54,169 bases of DNA from an uncultured Bacteroidota bacterium (GTDB taxonomy: Bacteria; Bacteroidota; Bacteroidia; Chitinophagales; Saprospiraceae), in NCBI GenBank assembly GCA_902609095.1, contig CACLQQ010000008.1:1-54169 (forward strand), in the 5' to 3' direction. Under the pieces are notes generated by a model. The model was not told the origin of the DNA and searched no databases. It saw only the letters and a list, made by a program, of their open reading frames with translations. Position numbers and translations under genes: made by a program. Shown here in pieces: positions 16,690-26,694 of this stretch (positions within the stretch are counted from its first letter, which is position 1; every line of letters begins with the position of its first letter).

Positions 16690-18333
16690 TTATAACAATG
16701 ATCCGGCCGATAATGTACCCTTGTAAACATAAACTCCAGGAGAAACCAACTGATTCTGATATGTTCCATTACAGAGTTCACTGCTACTATTAGCAGCTGT
16801 TTAAGAGATTCCATAAACCTGATTCCCCCATCGATCATAAATGCTTAGCTCATCAATAGTTACCATAGAACGTCTATCTATGAAGACCCCAAAACTGTTA
16901 TTGGACCCTGTAGCACAAGGATAAATAGCAAAAGGAATATAGTAATTTGGGAATTAACCACAAATTACATCTATGTGGCACTCAGTATCTTAACAATCCA
17001 CCAATCCATCCAAATCATTATCTATTCCATCTGAACAAAAACCTACTTCAACAGCGCATGTGATACCACTTACTAAATCAACAGGATTGTTATCATATGG
17101 TGTTATGCATCCTGTGCTAACATTTCTCATGAAAATCTGATACTCATCAGGTTGGAGATTAATTAATTGATCGAGTTCCAAATAAGTTAAGCCACTTTTC
17201 AATACTTACCTGATACTCTCCAGAAGACGCTATTACGGGAGATAGGCTAACATCTGACAAATCAGGGCATTCTATAGGATCTCTGAGTCCAATCTCCATT
17301 ATGATCGCAAGGCAATCTAAATCTTGACAATCTATGAGACCATCATCATCATTATCTATCCCATCAGCACATAGTACGTCATCGTTTTCTCTGCATTGCT
17401 CCTGTTCCAGTCTGACGAAGGTAATAGACATGCATTCACTGATATTATTCTTTTGCAAGAATATCTCATAATCACCAGCAGGTAAGTCAGTGAAAATGCT
17501 ATCCTCCTGAAAAGTCACACCATCTGAACTATAAGATGCATCTCCAGTAATTCCATTGATCCTAATTAGTGATGGACGTCCATCGCAACCACCTGAAGCA
17601 TTAATATTTATAGAAGGATTCTCAGGAGCACATGATGATGTATCATCACAATCAATTAATCCATCTTCATCATTATCTATCCCATCCGTACATAGATCTG
17701 CACTGTTCTCTTCTAGGAAAAACAGTTAGTTTTTGTACCATCAGCACGCAGGTTGAATGCGGTATCCCGAGGGACATCTGCAATGACGTCGTTTGGAGCA
17801 AATTTTTGGACGATGTCCCTTACGGGAAGCAATACTTGTATCTCTAGCGTGATAAAATCTGCTATAAAACAAGTACTTGGGCTAGTCATATCATCAAAGT
17901 TCAAGATAAAGCATAATACAACTGTACTTACCCATGTGCCCATTGTATCCATAAGTGCTCGTTGCAAGTTTGTCCAAAATCCTGCTCTGATCGTACCTAA
18001 AATTTCTTCATAGCGTAATGGGAATTGTAAACTATCCACTTTATTACTATTCCTGTCTACATCATTGAGATCATAGATTACATCATCCAACAGAAGGGAG
18101 GATTGGGCTGGTAAAAAGCACGCTTTAGAATAATCATAGAAAATAAAGATGTTGGAGTTGCCAAGATACCATTCTTCAGAGCCCCCATTAGACATCTGTA
18201 GATCATAAAAGCAGTTTTAGAAGTGGTATCAACCTGAGTTAGCGCCAAACGCAGTCTATAGCTCTCTTGAGCTATAGAACCAACATGTAGAAAAATAAAG
18301 AGTAAGGTGGCTAAAGACCTAACCTATGTACAT
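16690..18333 (-). pseudogene. Decayed gene for a T9SS type B secreted protein with DGIDND repeats
   Basis: Translating all minus-strand frames recovers one ancestral protein in pieces. There is a signal-peptide-like start (RSLATLLFIFLHVGSIAQ, about 18320-18265). An N-terminal domain (17713-18195) contains NSNIFIFYDYSKACF and an FDDMTSPSTCFIADF-like phrase. Three repeats of C-x-DGIDND-x-DGL-x-DC lie near 17690-17640, 17374-17330 and 17035-16990. A C-terminal type B sorting domain (IYPCATG...IYDRWGNQVYG...PGVYVYK) ends at the TAA at 16690. At least four frameshifts (near 18325, 18200, 17712 and 17190) and three in-frame TAA codons interrupt it. It cannot make the full protein. It probably encoded an adhesin-like surface protein. 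Confidence 0.85.
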
Positions 18334-18415
18334 ATGCTATTTCCTCCTTTTGAAAACCACATTTGTCAGATAAATATTATCGCTAACCCGATGATAGAAA
18401 TAAAGAAAAAACAAA

Positions 18416-21019
18416 TTAGAAATAACCAGTAGTATCAACTTCGATCGGATCCAACTCCTTATCTAACATATCTCCGAATTCATCATCGTCAAAAACTTCC
18501 AAGTCTATTTGTTCTTGGAGGCGCTCCTTTTGTTCTTTTTCAGGTTCTCTCTGTTTATAGCGAGAACAGTCAATTATGTCAGCTACTTCCGCCGGTGGTT
18601 TAGGAAACTTAGCCATTACGTCAAAATCAATTTCCTCTGATGCTTCAACTTTTTGCATATATTTTTGATAAATCGGCCGAGCCGTAACGAATCCTTGACC
18701 ATCATCAAGTGTATAGAATCTTACCCATTTTTCATCACCACCAACCCAAATTCCTGTTACTAAATTAGGTGTCACACCCATGAACCAACCATCAGCATAA
18801 TCATTGGTTGTACCGGTCTTTCCTCCATTCGGACTCTTAAGTCCTAATCCAAATCCCCCACCAGTATTATTCTTCAACATATCCACCATTACCGCATTAT
18901 ACGTCGGATTCAAGGCTCTACGTTGAAATGTCGAACTGCGATAAATGACCTTTCCGTTTTTATCTTCTATTCGATCCACAAAGACTGGTTCAGTATATAT
19001 GCCATTATTAGCAAAGGTGGTATATCCTCCTGCCATTTGTAGTAATGACAAATCGACACTCCCTAATGCAATAGAAGGAACTCTCGGCACCATAAGTCTT
19101 CCCCCTGAAAGTCGCTCATTTTTATCTATTCCTACATTATCAAGGAGATCCCGAACTAATTCGATAGTCCCCATCTCTTTGACGATTCTGATAGTAATAG
19201 AATTCTTAGAATATAGAAGGCCTTGATAGAGGTTATAGCTATTCTCAGTATACAAACCATTTGCGTTAGATGGGGACCATTCTGCATCTACCATAAATCC
19301 GTCATCTCCTGGCGCTATAGTATACTGTATATCACTAAATTCTTGGCATGGAGGAATCCCTTGCACCCCAATAGCTGTAGCATAAACAAAGGGCTTTATC
19401 GTTGAGCCAACCTGACGTCGCATGGTAACATGGTCAAACTTAAAATATCTATGATCTGCTCCACCAACCCAAGCCTTGATATGACCATTACTTGGATCTA
19501 CTGAAAGTAAGCCACCCTGCATTTGACGCAGATGATACATCAAACTATCCATACGTGTCATCTCTTTCATCTCATATCCCTCATCATTATATGCAAAGAC
19601 TTTAGCCTCGACGGTCTCATCCATCGCCTCTTTAAGTCCTTTTTGGAAGGCTGCCCATTGAGCTCTGCTAGCATCAGATGTAGCTACTTTACGATAAGAA
19701 TCTCTTACGTCCTTGGGAATCTCGTTGAGATAGGTTATATCATTCATAAGCCTCCTAATTGTAGGCTCCTTGATTGTTAGATCAAACTCTTCTTGAGCTC
19801 TATTTTCTATCTGGGAGAAATACTTTTTATAGAGAAACTTGTATAAATCGGTATCGCGAATCCTTCTATCAATAGACCTCAATATGAGTTCTTGTTGGTT
19901 TTCATCTGCTTCAAATGTCAATGGGTTCTTGCGATCCCAAACTCTCCAATACCGTTTTTGTAATGTGGATAAATGCTCTCTCAGTGCTTCTTCTGCAAGC
20001 TTTTGATATCGAACATCAATAGTTGTATAAATCTTCAATCCATCACGATAGATATCATAGGATCCACCTTCAGGTTTGTGATATTCTTCTTTGATCAATA
20101 GGGACCTAATCCACTTAGTCAGTTCACTTCTAAAATAAGGTGCAATACCTTCACTCTGACTGGCTCTTTTAAATTGAGACATATCTATAGGCTCAGCTAT
20201 TAAGCTGTCCACTTCAACTTTAGAAATGAGGCCTCTTGAAGACATCATACTCATCACTACATCCCGCCGACCTTTAGTCCTCTCTGAAAACCTAACAGGA
20301 TTAAATCTTGCTGGATTTTTCAACATTCCGACCAATGTGGCCGCCTCATGAATAGCAAGATCACGTTGATCTTTTCCAAAGTATATTTCGGCTGCACTCT
20401 TAATCCCGTGTGCGCCATTGATAAACTCAAACTTATTGAGATACATAGCCACGATCTCCTCTTTGGTGTAGCTCTTTTCAAGTTTAACTGCTATAATCCA
20501 TTCTTTGAATTTGATCGTAGCAAGAGCTATGGCGCGAGATGCTTTTGATTTACCGCGTAATGACTCTCTGCTAAATAATAGTTTAGCTAATTGCTGGGAT
20601 ATGGTACTCCCCCCTCCTGAGCTACTTTGACCTAAGAGGACACTCTTAACTGCTACCCTCATCAAAGCTCTGAAATCTATACCTGCATGATCAAAATATC
20701 TCGAATCCTCTACACTGAATAAAGCACTTCTAACATGCGGGGATAGTTCATTATAATTGATAAACTGACGATTTTCGATGTAGTACTTGCCAAACTCCTC
20801 TCCATTAATATCATAGATGGAACATGCCAAGTCATACTTTGGATTCTCTAAATCCTCAAAATCTGGAAGATCTCCGAATGCTACTACCATTATGATGATA
20901 ATAGCTACCAAGACGCCTAATATAGCTCCACCCCATAAGATCCTTGAAATCCACTTTAAATAAGATTTCCGCTTATCGCTCCACCATGATCGACTTAGAT
21001 AGTCTGTTATCCTTGACAT
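18416..21019 (-). CDS. Class A penicillin-binding protein (PBP1A-like), copy 1
   Basis: This is a bifunctional peptidoglycan glycosyltransferase/transpeptidase anchored in the inner membrane. One transmembrane helix lies near residues 30-52. The GT51 domain has the catalytic glutamate in EDSRYFDHAGID, plus GGSTISQQLAKLLF and KEEIVAMYLNKFEF. The transpeptidase has the SxxK serine in VGSTIKPFVYATA, SKNS as the SxN motif and GGKTGTTNDYADGWF as the KTG box. The tail is acidic. The ATG at 21019 is preferred because the longer frame starts with TTG at 21040. A close paralogue lies 74 bases upstream on the same strand, suggesting a duplicated operonic pair. Confidence 0.92.
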   Translation of the reverse strand: MSRITDYLSRSWWSDKRKSYLKWISRILWGGAILGVLVAIIIIMVVAFGDLPDFEDLENPKYDLACSIYDINGEEFGKYYIENRQFINYNELSPHVRSALFSVEDSRYFDHAGIDFRALMRVAVKSVLLGQSSSGGGSTISQQLAKLLFSRESLRGKSKASRAIALATIKFKEWIIAVKLEKSYTKEEIVAMYLNKFEFINGAHGIKSAAEIYFGKDQRDLAIHEAATLVGMLKNPARFNPVRFSERTKGRRDVVMSMMSSRGLISKVEVDSLIAEPIDMSQFKRASQSEGIAPYFRSELTKWIRSLLIKEEYHKPEGGSYDIYRDGLKIYTTIDVRYQKLAEEALREHLSTLQKRYWRVWDRKNPLTFEADENQQELILRSIDRRIRDTDLYKFLYKKYFSQIENRAQEEFDLTIKEPTIRRLMNDITYLNEIPKDVRDSYRKVATSDASRAQWAAFQKGLKEAMDETVEAKVFAYNDEGYEMKEMTRMDSLMYHLRQMQGGLLSVDPSNGHIKAWVGGADHRYFKFDHVTMRRQVGSTIKPFVYATAIGVQGIPPCQEFSDIQYTIAPGDDGFMVDAEWSPSNANGLYTENSYNLYQGLLYSKNSITIRIVKEMGTIELVRDLLDNVGIDKNERLSGGRLMVPRVPSIALGSVDLSLLQMAGGYTTFANNGIYTEPVFVDRIEDKNGKVIYRSSTFQRRALNPTYNAVMVDMLKNNTGGGFGLGLKSPNGGKTGTTNDYADGWFMGVTPNLVTGIWVGGDEKWVRFYTLDDGQGFVTARPIYQKYMQKVEASEEIDFDVMAKFPKPPAEVADIIDCSRYKQREPEKEQKERLQEQIDLEVFDDDEFGDMLDKELDPIEVDTTGYF

Positions 21020-21093
21020 ATATATACTTATCAACAACAAATATCTAATATAATTAGAAGGTTAAGGAGAATAATCTATCTGTTCTTCAATCC

Positions 21094-23562
21094 TTAAAAG
21101 GGATCATCAAATTCTTCAGTAACAGAAAGACTATCTGCGCTAGGAATAATAAGAGATGCATACTTAGAGCAATCAAGCTCTATATCCAAATCTGATGGAT
21201 AACTAAATACAGCATCAGTAACGAAACCTATTTCTTCATCTTCCTCTATGCGCTTCATATAATTCAAATAATATGGTCGAGCCATATAAGATCCTTGCCC
21301 ATAACTAAAGTCTGTAAATCTGATCCAAGGATACTCTCCTCCTACCCAAGTTCCAATGACCAGATTTGGCGTAATCCCCATAAACCAAGCATCTACATGA
21401 TCATTTGTAGTACCAGTCTTTCCCCCCAAATCAGTCTTTAGCTTCCATGAAACAGCACTTGCAGCGTACTTGAGCATCTCCACCATAACGAAATTATAGT
21501 CCTCAGGAATAGATCTACTCGAACTGATTTGGCTTGAGTAGATTTCAATTCCATTACGATCCTCTATACGCTCAATGAATACAGGTTCAACACTGATCCC
21601 ATTATTAGCAAACGTACTGTAGGCCGCCGTCATCTCGAGTACAGATACATTAGGTGTCCCCAATATTATTGAAGGGTAACGAGGAATTTTACCCCCATCA
21701 ATACCCATGTTTTCTGCTAGCTGAATAATCCCGTCCACAGAGCCCAGCTCTCGAACCAACCACGTTGATACTGAGTTTAGGGACCTCCTAAGCCCATCTT
21801 TTAGAGTTACTCTTTCCCCAGAAAATGTATCACGAGAATTCTTAGGAGACCAACTCTTAGAAAGCTTAAAGTTTGGATCATCAGCCGAGATAGTATATTG
21901 GATATCCTCCACGGGGTAACATGGCGAATAACCATTCATTATAGCGGTTGTATACAGAAACGGTTTGAAGGTGGAGCCCGCTTGGCGATTGGAATTCACA
22001 TGATCATACTTCCAATAGTGATAGTCAATCCCTCCAACCCAAGACTTCACAAAACCAGTTGTAGGATCCATAGCAACACTACCTAACTGTAAATGATTGA
22101 GCATATATTTAATGCTGTCCAACGGAGTCATGATTTTCTCAATTGGTCCTCTATGGCTAAATACGGTCATTCGAACCTCAGTATTAAATGATTTCTTGGC
22201 TGCCTCTCCTAAATTACCCCAAGCATTTTTAAGCTTTAGCCAATAATCAGAACCCATTATTTTCTTATACACATCTCTTTGCTTTTTACTTATCGACTTT
22301 CTACTTAATAATTCATCGAAATATCTACTGTTAGATTCTGCTCTGACCATCCTAATGATATCTGCATTCCACAATCTAATTCCCTCAATATTCTGGCTTA
22401 TCTCTTTAGTAATGTTACTCAGAAAATTCTTACGGAGTCCAGCATATCTTTCTGAAGATTCAACTTGTCTATTGAGTATACTTTTCCTTAAGGATATATT
22501 TTCATGTCCTTCCTCGGTATACTCCCATAAGTCCTGACCAGACCAAGAATTCTCAAACTGTCTTTGCAGAGCTGTCATATGCACCTTAGCAGCATCCTCG
22601 GCATGAGCCTGATATCGGCTGTCTATAGTTGTATATATACGTAAACCATCTTGATCCAGATCGTATGCCTCTACTCCTGGCTTATTTATATTCTCATTGA
22701 CAATTAAGTTTTTAATATACTTTTTCAATTCAGACATGAAGTGTGGAGCCAAGCCATTAAAAACTTCTTTTCGTCTGAAATTACTTAAATCCAATTCTTC
22801 AGCTCGAGCTGAGGCATATTGATCTTCAGAAATATATCCTCTCTTTCTCATAAGGGCCAAGACTGTCCCTCTACGATTAGTTGCTCGTTCAGGAGCACGC
22901 ACTGGATTATAGTAATAAGGATTCTTGAACATCCCCACGAACATTGCCGCCTCAGTAATACTCAGATCTTTTTGGTCTTTCCCAAAATATACCTGGGATG
23001 CTGCTGCAACCCCATTAGCACTATAGTAGAAGTCAAACTTATTGAAGAACATCGCTAATATTTCTTCCTTAGTATAGCGCCGTTCAAACTCCACAGCAAT
23101 GACCCACTCCTTCATCTTTTGCCAGACACGCCTGAATGGATTGGAACTCTTAACTGGAGTGAAGAACTGTTTAGCCAACTGTTGAGTAATCGTACTTGCT
23201 CCACCCCTACTGCCTAATAGTATAGCTGCTCGCATGAAAGAGTAGCCATCAATTCCACTATGTCTGAAATAACGATGATCTTCTGTAGCAATGAGTGCGT
23301 CGATTAGATACGGTGATAAATCTTCATATTGAATCCACTCACGATTCTTTCTAAAATATCTATCAATTTCTGCCCCATCGCTACTGTAGACAAGAGTGGC
23401 TTGTTCAAAAGTTGGATTCTCAAGCTCATCTGTATTAGGCATTTTAGTCTTAGCTACATACATAAATAATGCAGCAACCACAATGAAGAAGGATATTACT
23501 AATCCCCATACGGTGGCGATAATATACTTAAGGGGAATGTTATAAAAAGTATTCTGCTCCAT
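21094..23562 (-). CDS. Class A penicillin-binding protein (PBP1A-like), copy 2
   Basis: It has 822 residues and the same architecture as its downstream neighbour: a transmembrane helix at about residues 12-34, then a GT51 domain with EDHRYFRHSGIDG and GGASTITQQLAKQFF, then a transpeptidase domain. The transpeptidase shows AGSTFKPFLYTTA (SxxK), RSLNSVS (SxN) and GGKTGTTNDHVDAWF (KTG). All catalytic residues are present, so both copies look active. Identity between the copies is spread along the whole length but is clearly partial, so the duplication is old. The gene starts 31 bases downstream of aroB and may share its transcript. Confidence 0.92.
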   Translation of the reverse strand: MEQNTFYNIPLKYIIATVWGLVISFFIVVAALFMYVAKTKMPNTDELENPTFEQATLVYSSDGAEIDRYFRKNREWIQYEDLSPYLIDALIATEDHRYFRHSGIDGYSFMRAAILLGSRGGASTITQQLAKQFFTPVKSSNPFRRVWQKMKEWVIAVEFERRYTKEEILAMFFNKFDFYYSANGVAAASQVYFGKDQKDLSITEAAMFVGMFKNPYYYNPVRAPERATNRRGTVLALMRKRGYISEDQYASARAEELDLSNFRRKEVFNGLAPHFMSELKKYIKNLIVNENINKPGVEAYDLDQDGLRIYTTIDSRYQAHAEDAAKVHMTALQRQFENSWSGQDLWEYTEEGHENISLRKSILNRQVESSERYAGLRKNFLSNITKEISQNIEGIRLWNADIIRMVRAESNSRYFDELLSRKSISKKQRDVYKKIMGSDYWLKLKNAWGNLGEAAKKSFNTEVRMTVFSHRGPIEKIMTPLDSIKYMLNHLQLGSVAMDPTTGFVKSWVGGIDYHYWKYDHVNSNRQAGSTFKPFLYTTAIMNGYSPCYPVEDIQYTISADDPNFKLSKSWSPKNSRDTFSGERVTLKDGLRRSLNSVSTWLVRELGSVDGIIQLAENMGIDGGKIPRYPSIILGTPNVSVLEMTAAYSTFANNGISVEPVFIERIEDRNGIEIYSSQISSSRSIPEDYNFVMVEMLKYAASAVSWKLKTDLGGKTGTTNDHVDAWFMGITPNLVIGTWVGGEYPWIRFTDFSYGQGSYMARPYYLNYMKRIEEDEEIGFVTDAVFSYPSDLDIELDCSKYASLIIPSADSLSVTEEFDDPF

Positions 23563-23593
23563 CGTAATAGGAACCAGCTATTATTGAATATTA

Positions 23594-24655
23594 TTATTTG
23601 AGTCGATTGATTAAATAATCCAAACTCTGTTGAATTTCGATTGGAGTAATCTCGATGTCAAATACGCCTGAACCTATATATTCTATTAATGAGAATAATA
23701 ATTTGCCTCCTTTATTCTTTTTATCACTGGTAAGTAGAGTAATTATTTCTTCCGATCGAGATAATAATCCTAAATCCAAGTCATGGTAAATTGATAACAA
23801 AGTACTCGTAATTTCATTCAATTCACTCTGAGACAAATCAAGTTTCATGCTGGACAAATAAGACTCACAAATCATCCCTAGTCCAATGGCCTCTCCATGT
23901 AGCAAAGGATGCTTAGTGCTAAAAGATAGAGTCTCCACTGCATGCCCTATAGTATGACCAAAATTCAGAATCTTTCTCAAACCTTTTTCTGTAGGATCCT
24001 CCTCGACGACATTCTTTTTAACTGAGATGGATTCGTATATGTCATTATACGAGATTGCCTCGGACCAATTCAATTTTTTGAGCTGATCCCAAATTTCCTT
24101 GTCTCTAATTAAGGCATGCTTGAGCATCTCAGCATAACCACTACGCAGTTCTTCTTTTGGTAAAGTTCGCAAGAACTTGGAGTCAACTATGACTTGATTA
24201 GGATTCTTAAATAAGCCTATAAAATTCTTCAATCCTTTGAAGTCAACTGCCAGTTTACCTCCGATAGAGGCATCCACTTGAGATAACAATGAAGTAGGAA
24301 TCTGAACAAAATCTATACCTCTCATATAACAAGAAGCTACAAAACCACCCAAATCTCCGATAACACCGCCGCCTAAATTAACCACTAGTCCATGCCTATC
24401 GACAAATTGCTTACTCATTGATTCCCAAATCATCTCGCAAGTAGCCATATTCTTATAAATCTCTCCACTTTGGATTTCAATGACACTCAGTGGACAAGAT
24501 GCCGATATATTGATACGATCTAAGCAATTTGAACGGGTATTCTCATCAACTATAACAGTTATAGAAGAGTAATCCTTGTCCTTGAGATACTGATTAATGG
24601 CGTCATTGGCATCTCCTAAAACGACGGAGTATTGATCTAATTTTATCTCCTTCAT
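23594..24655 (-). CDS. aroB: 3-dehydroquinate synthase
   Basis: This is the second enzyme of the shikimate pathway; it converts DAHP to 3-dehydroquinate using NAD and a divalent metal. Visible motifs are GGGVIGDLGGFVAS (NAD binding), IPTSLLSQVDASIGGKLAVDF, the metal ligands in EMLKHALI and FGHTIGHAVE, and LLHGEAIGLGM. The 353 residues match the family. It follows the SAM hydroxide adenosyltransferase by 20 bases. aroA, another shikimate gene, lies 2.4 kb away on the opposite strand. Confidence 0.95.
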   Translation of the reverse strand: MKEIKLDQYSVVLGDANDAINQYLKDKDYSSITVIVDENTRSNCLDRINISASCPLSVIEIQSGEIYKNMATCEMIWESMSKQFVDRHGLVVNLGGGVIGDLGGFVASCYMRGIDFVQIPTSLLSQVDASIGGKLAVDFKGLKNFIGLFKNPNQVIVDSKFLRTLPKEELRSGYAEMLKHALIRDKEIWDQLKKLNWSEAISYNDIYESISVKKNVVEEDPTEKGLRKILNFGHTIGHAVETLSFSTKHPLLHGEAIGLGMICESYLSSMKLDLSQSELNEITSTLLSIYHDLDLGLLSRSEEIITLLTSDKKNKGGKLLFSLIEYIGSGVFDIEITPIEIQQSLDYLINRLK

Positions 24656-24675
24656 ATCATATCACATCACCGATA

Positions 24676-25443
24676 CTATCCAAAATTGATCTGTATCGTT
24701 TCATTTTTATTGAGATTGAGTAATTCATGAGCATTGCCCATATTAATTGCGATTTCTAAAAGCCCAGTTGTATTGAAGAAAGCACATACATCTCCTATCA
24801 TACAATCGCTATAATCTGAAGCCAATGCTGTAATCGGATCATTGCTCTTATAATATATTGTATAAAATCTATCTGCTCTTATATCCTCAAATGTCTTCAA
24901 GTCAAGATTTACAATGACGTTACCGAATTGATCAATGTGCACTATTGTAGCTCGGATTTGATGAGAAGTAATTACAGGCTGCAGACTGATCTTTCTATCA
25001 AAATCTACAGACTCAAAACAAAAGTCGCTTGGCTGTTCATGAATCCCTAAGTTCTTAATCGCACTACCCACGGCGTCGTACTGATTGAATGTGGTAATAT
25101 TCTCTGCTAATAGGTATACAGAATCTGCGGAAACTTCTGGAAATATGAGGGAAAACAGTCCATTGTTAGGCCCAATGAAATAGTGATTATTATGGTCAAT
25201 AAGTATCAATTCACTTTTTTGATCATAGAACGAATTGACTGCCGCTAAATGGATCGTTTTATCAGGGAAATGAGCATATGTACTTCTGAGATAGAAAGAT
25301 GCCTCCATAATATCATGACGTTTAATGTCATGACTTATATCAATAATAGTAACAGTTGGTTCATATCTGAATATGGCCGCCTTAAGGAGAGCAACATAAT
25401 AATCTGTTGTACCAAAATCAGAAATGAGAGTTATTAAGCTCAT
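24676..25443 (-). CDS. SAM hydroxide adenosyltransferase (DUF62 family)
   Basis: This 255-residue member of the S-adenosyl-L-methionine hydroxide adenosyltransferase family (also called DUF62) splits SAM to adenosine and methionine with water or hydroxide. The N-terminal ITLISDFGTTDYYVALLKA is diagnostic, with the conserved aspartate in the first loop. ISHDIKRHDIMEASFYLRS and GPNNGLFSLIF follow, and the C-terminal beta-barrel contains HIDQFGNVIVNL. The physiological role in Bacteroidota is not settled. It is the likely first gene of the run reading into aroB and the penicillin-binding proteins, and is divergent from phoH. Confidence 0.88.
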   Translation of the reverse strand: MSLITLISDFGTTDYYVALLKAAIFRYEPTVTIIDISHDIKRHDIMEASFYLRSTYAHFPDKTIHLAAVNSFYDQKSELILIDHNNHYFIGPNNGLFSLIFPEVSADSVYLLAENITTFNQYDAVGSAIKNLGIHEQPSDFCFESVDFDRKISLQPVITSHQIRATIVHIDQFGNVIVNLDLKTFEDIRADRFYTIYYKSNDPITALASDYSDCMIGDVCAFFNTTGLLEIAINMGNAHELLNLNKNETIQINFG

Positions 25444-25596
25444 CGAACTACTGAATTTAGACCAAAGAAAAACAAATTTGGCGTGGAATTTAAACTGATA
25501 TTTTCATTCATTGAGATAGAATTCAAATTTATCGAGTATTCCGAGTTAAACAGTACTATATTGAGCTTGAGAGTAACTAATGTCTCAAATTCAGAT

Positions 25597-25604
25597 TATA
25601 ATTG
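25597..25604 (+). promoter_or_regulatory. Possible -7 element for phoH (TATAATTG)
   Basis: TATAATTG matches TAnnTTTG at all but one position. It lies 22 bases before the ATA codon at 25627 that would begin the phoH product, giving a predicted leader of about 18 nt. No convincing -33 box is seen. Confidence 0.3.
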
Positions 25605-25626
25605 TTGGCATATAAATAACTGAACT

Positions 25627-26694
25627 ATAGAAAAAAGAACGACGAGCAGCGCTAAGAAATCCCTCAGTCAAATTACGCTGTCAATACAAGGACTTGATCC
25701 GTTAGAATTATACGGGTCAAAAAATTCTAAACTAAACTTAGTTAAGAATGCATATCCAGATGTTCAAATTGTTACTCGAGGAGAACAAATCAAAATAACT
25801 GGAGAGAAAAAATCTACACAGAAGGTCAAAGAGAATTTTGAGACAATCATAAGAATTGTTAAAGCGAATGAAGAAATATCTGAAAATGTGGTGAAAGACA
25901 TCATTTCAGATTTCAATCCAAATAATCACATACACGATAATAAAAGCTCAAAAAATATTATCGTACATGGTAATGGCGGCAAAAAAATTAAGGCCAGAAC
26001 TCGTAATCAAAAAATGATGGTTGACCTATCGGAAGACCATGATATTTTGTTTGCCATAGGACCAGCAGGAACAGGTAAAACATATACTGCTGTGGCCATA
26101 GCTGTCAGAGCATTAAAAAACAGGATTGTCAAAAAAATCATCCTTACTCGCCCAGCAGTAGAGGCAGGAGAGAGCTTGGGATTCCTACCTGGAGATCTTA
26201 AAGATAAAGTCGATCCTTACCTGCGCCCACTGTATGATGCATTAGAGGATATGATACCAGGCGAAAAGTTGCAACAATTCATGGCAAATCGAACGATTGA
26301 AGTCGCCCCATTAGCCTTCATGAGAGGTAGGACTCTGGATCATGCATTCATCATACTTGATGAAGCACAGAATACAACTAGTATGCAGCTAAAAATGTTT
26401 TTGACCAGATTAGGACCTAATGCAAAATGCATCATCACGGGAGATCTATCTCAAATAGATCTCCCTCGAAAGATGAAGTCTGGCCTAATTGAAGGGCTCG
26501 ATATTCTGGGTTACATAGAAGGGATTGCAAAAGTTTATTTGACAGCAGATGATGTCGTACGTCATCGCTTAGTCCAAGCGATAATTAAAGCTTACGATAA
26601 GAATAAAAGCATTCAAAAACAGGTACCTTTAAGTCAGACAAATAATACTATTCAAGATGGCAACAGCCAAAGTACACTATCAAGGGAACCTTAG
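25627..26694 (+). CDS. phoH: PhoH-family ATPase, start codon uncertain
   Basis: This is a P-loop NTPase of the PhoH family, linked to RNA metabolism. The core has GPAGTGKTYTA (Walker A), ILTRPAVEAGE, LAFMRGRTLDHAFIILDEAQN (Walker B) and ITGDLSQIDLP. The obvious reading frame runs uninterrupted well upstream of the first GTG (25888) and encodes the family's N-terminal KH-like region (LSIQGLDPLELYGSKNSKLNL, then VTRGEQIKITGEKK). Between the in-frame TGA at 25621 and that region there is no ATG, GTG or TTG. The best-placed codon is ATA at 25627, giving IEKRTTSSAKKS. I list the whole coding frame. Its 3' end overlaps osmC by 38 bases. Confidence 0.85.
   Translation: MEKRTTSSAKKSLSQITLSIQGLDPLELYGSKNSKLNLVKNAYPDVQIVTRGEQIKITGEKKSTQKVKENFETIIRIVKANEEISENVVKDIISDFNPNNHIHDNKSSKNIIVHGNGGKKIKARTRNQKMMVDLSEDHDILFAIGPAGTGKTYTAVAIAVRALKNRIVKKIILTRPAVEAGESLGFLPGDLKDKVDPYLRPLYDALEDMIPGEKLQQFMANRTIEVAPLAFMRGRTLDHAFIILDEAQNTTSMQLKMFLTRLGPNAKCIITGDLSQIDLPRKMKSGLIEGLDILGYIEGIAKVYLTADDVVRHRLVQAIIKAYDKNKSIQKQVPLSQTNNTIQDGNSQSTLSREP

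Noticed and set aside
16800-17000. Recoding of TAA as glutamine, suggested by TAA codons at Gln-like positions in the T9SS remnant.
   Set aside because: TAA terminates many intact genes here (for example atpD, osmC, comM), and the same remnant also has frameshifts, so simple decay explains it.
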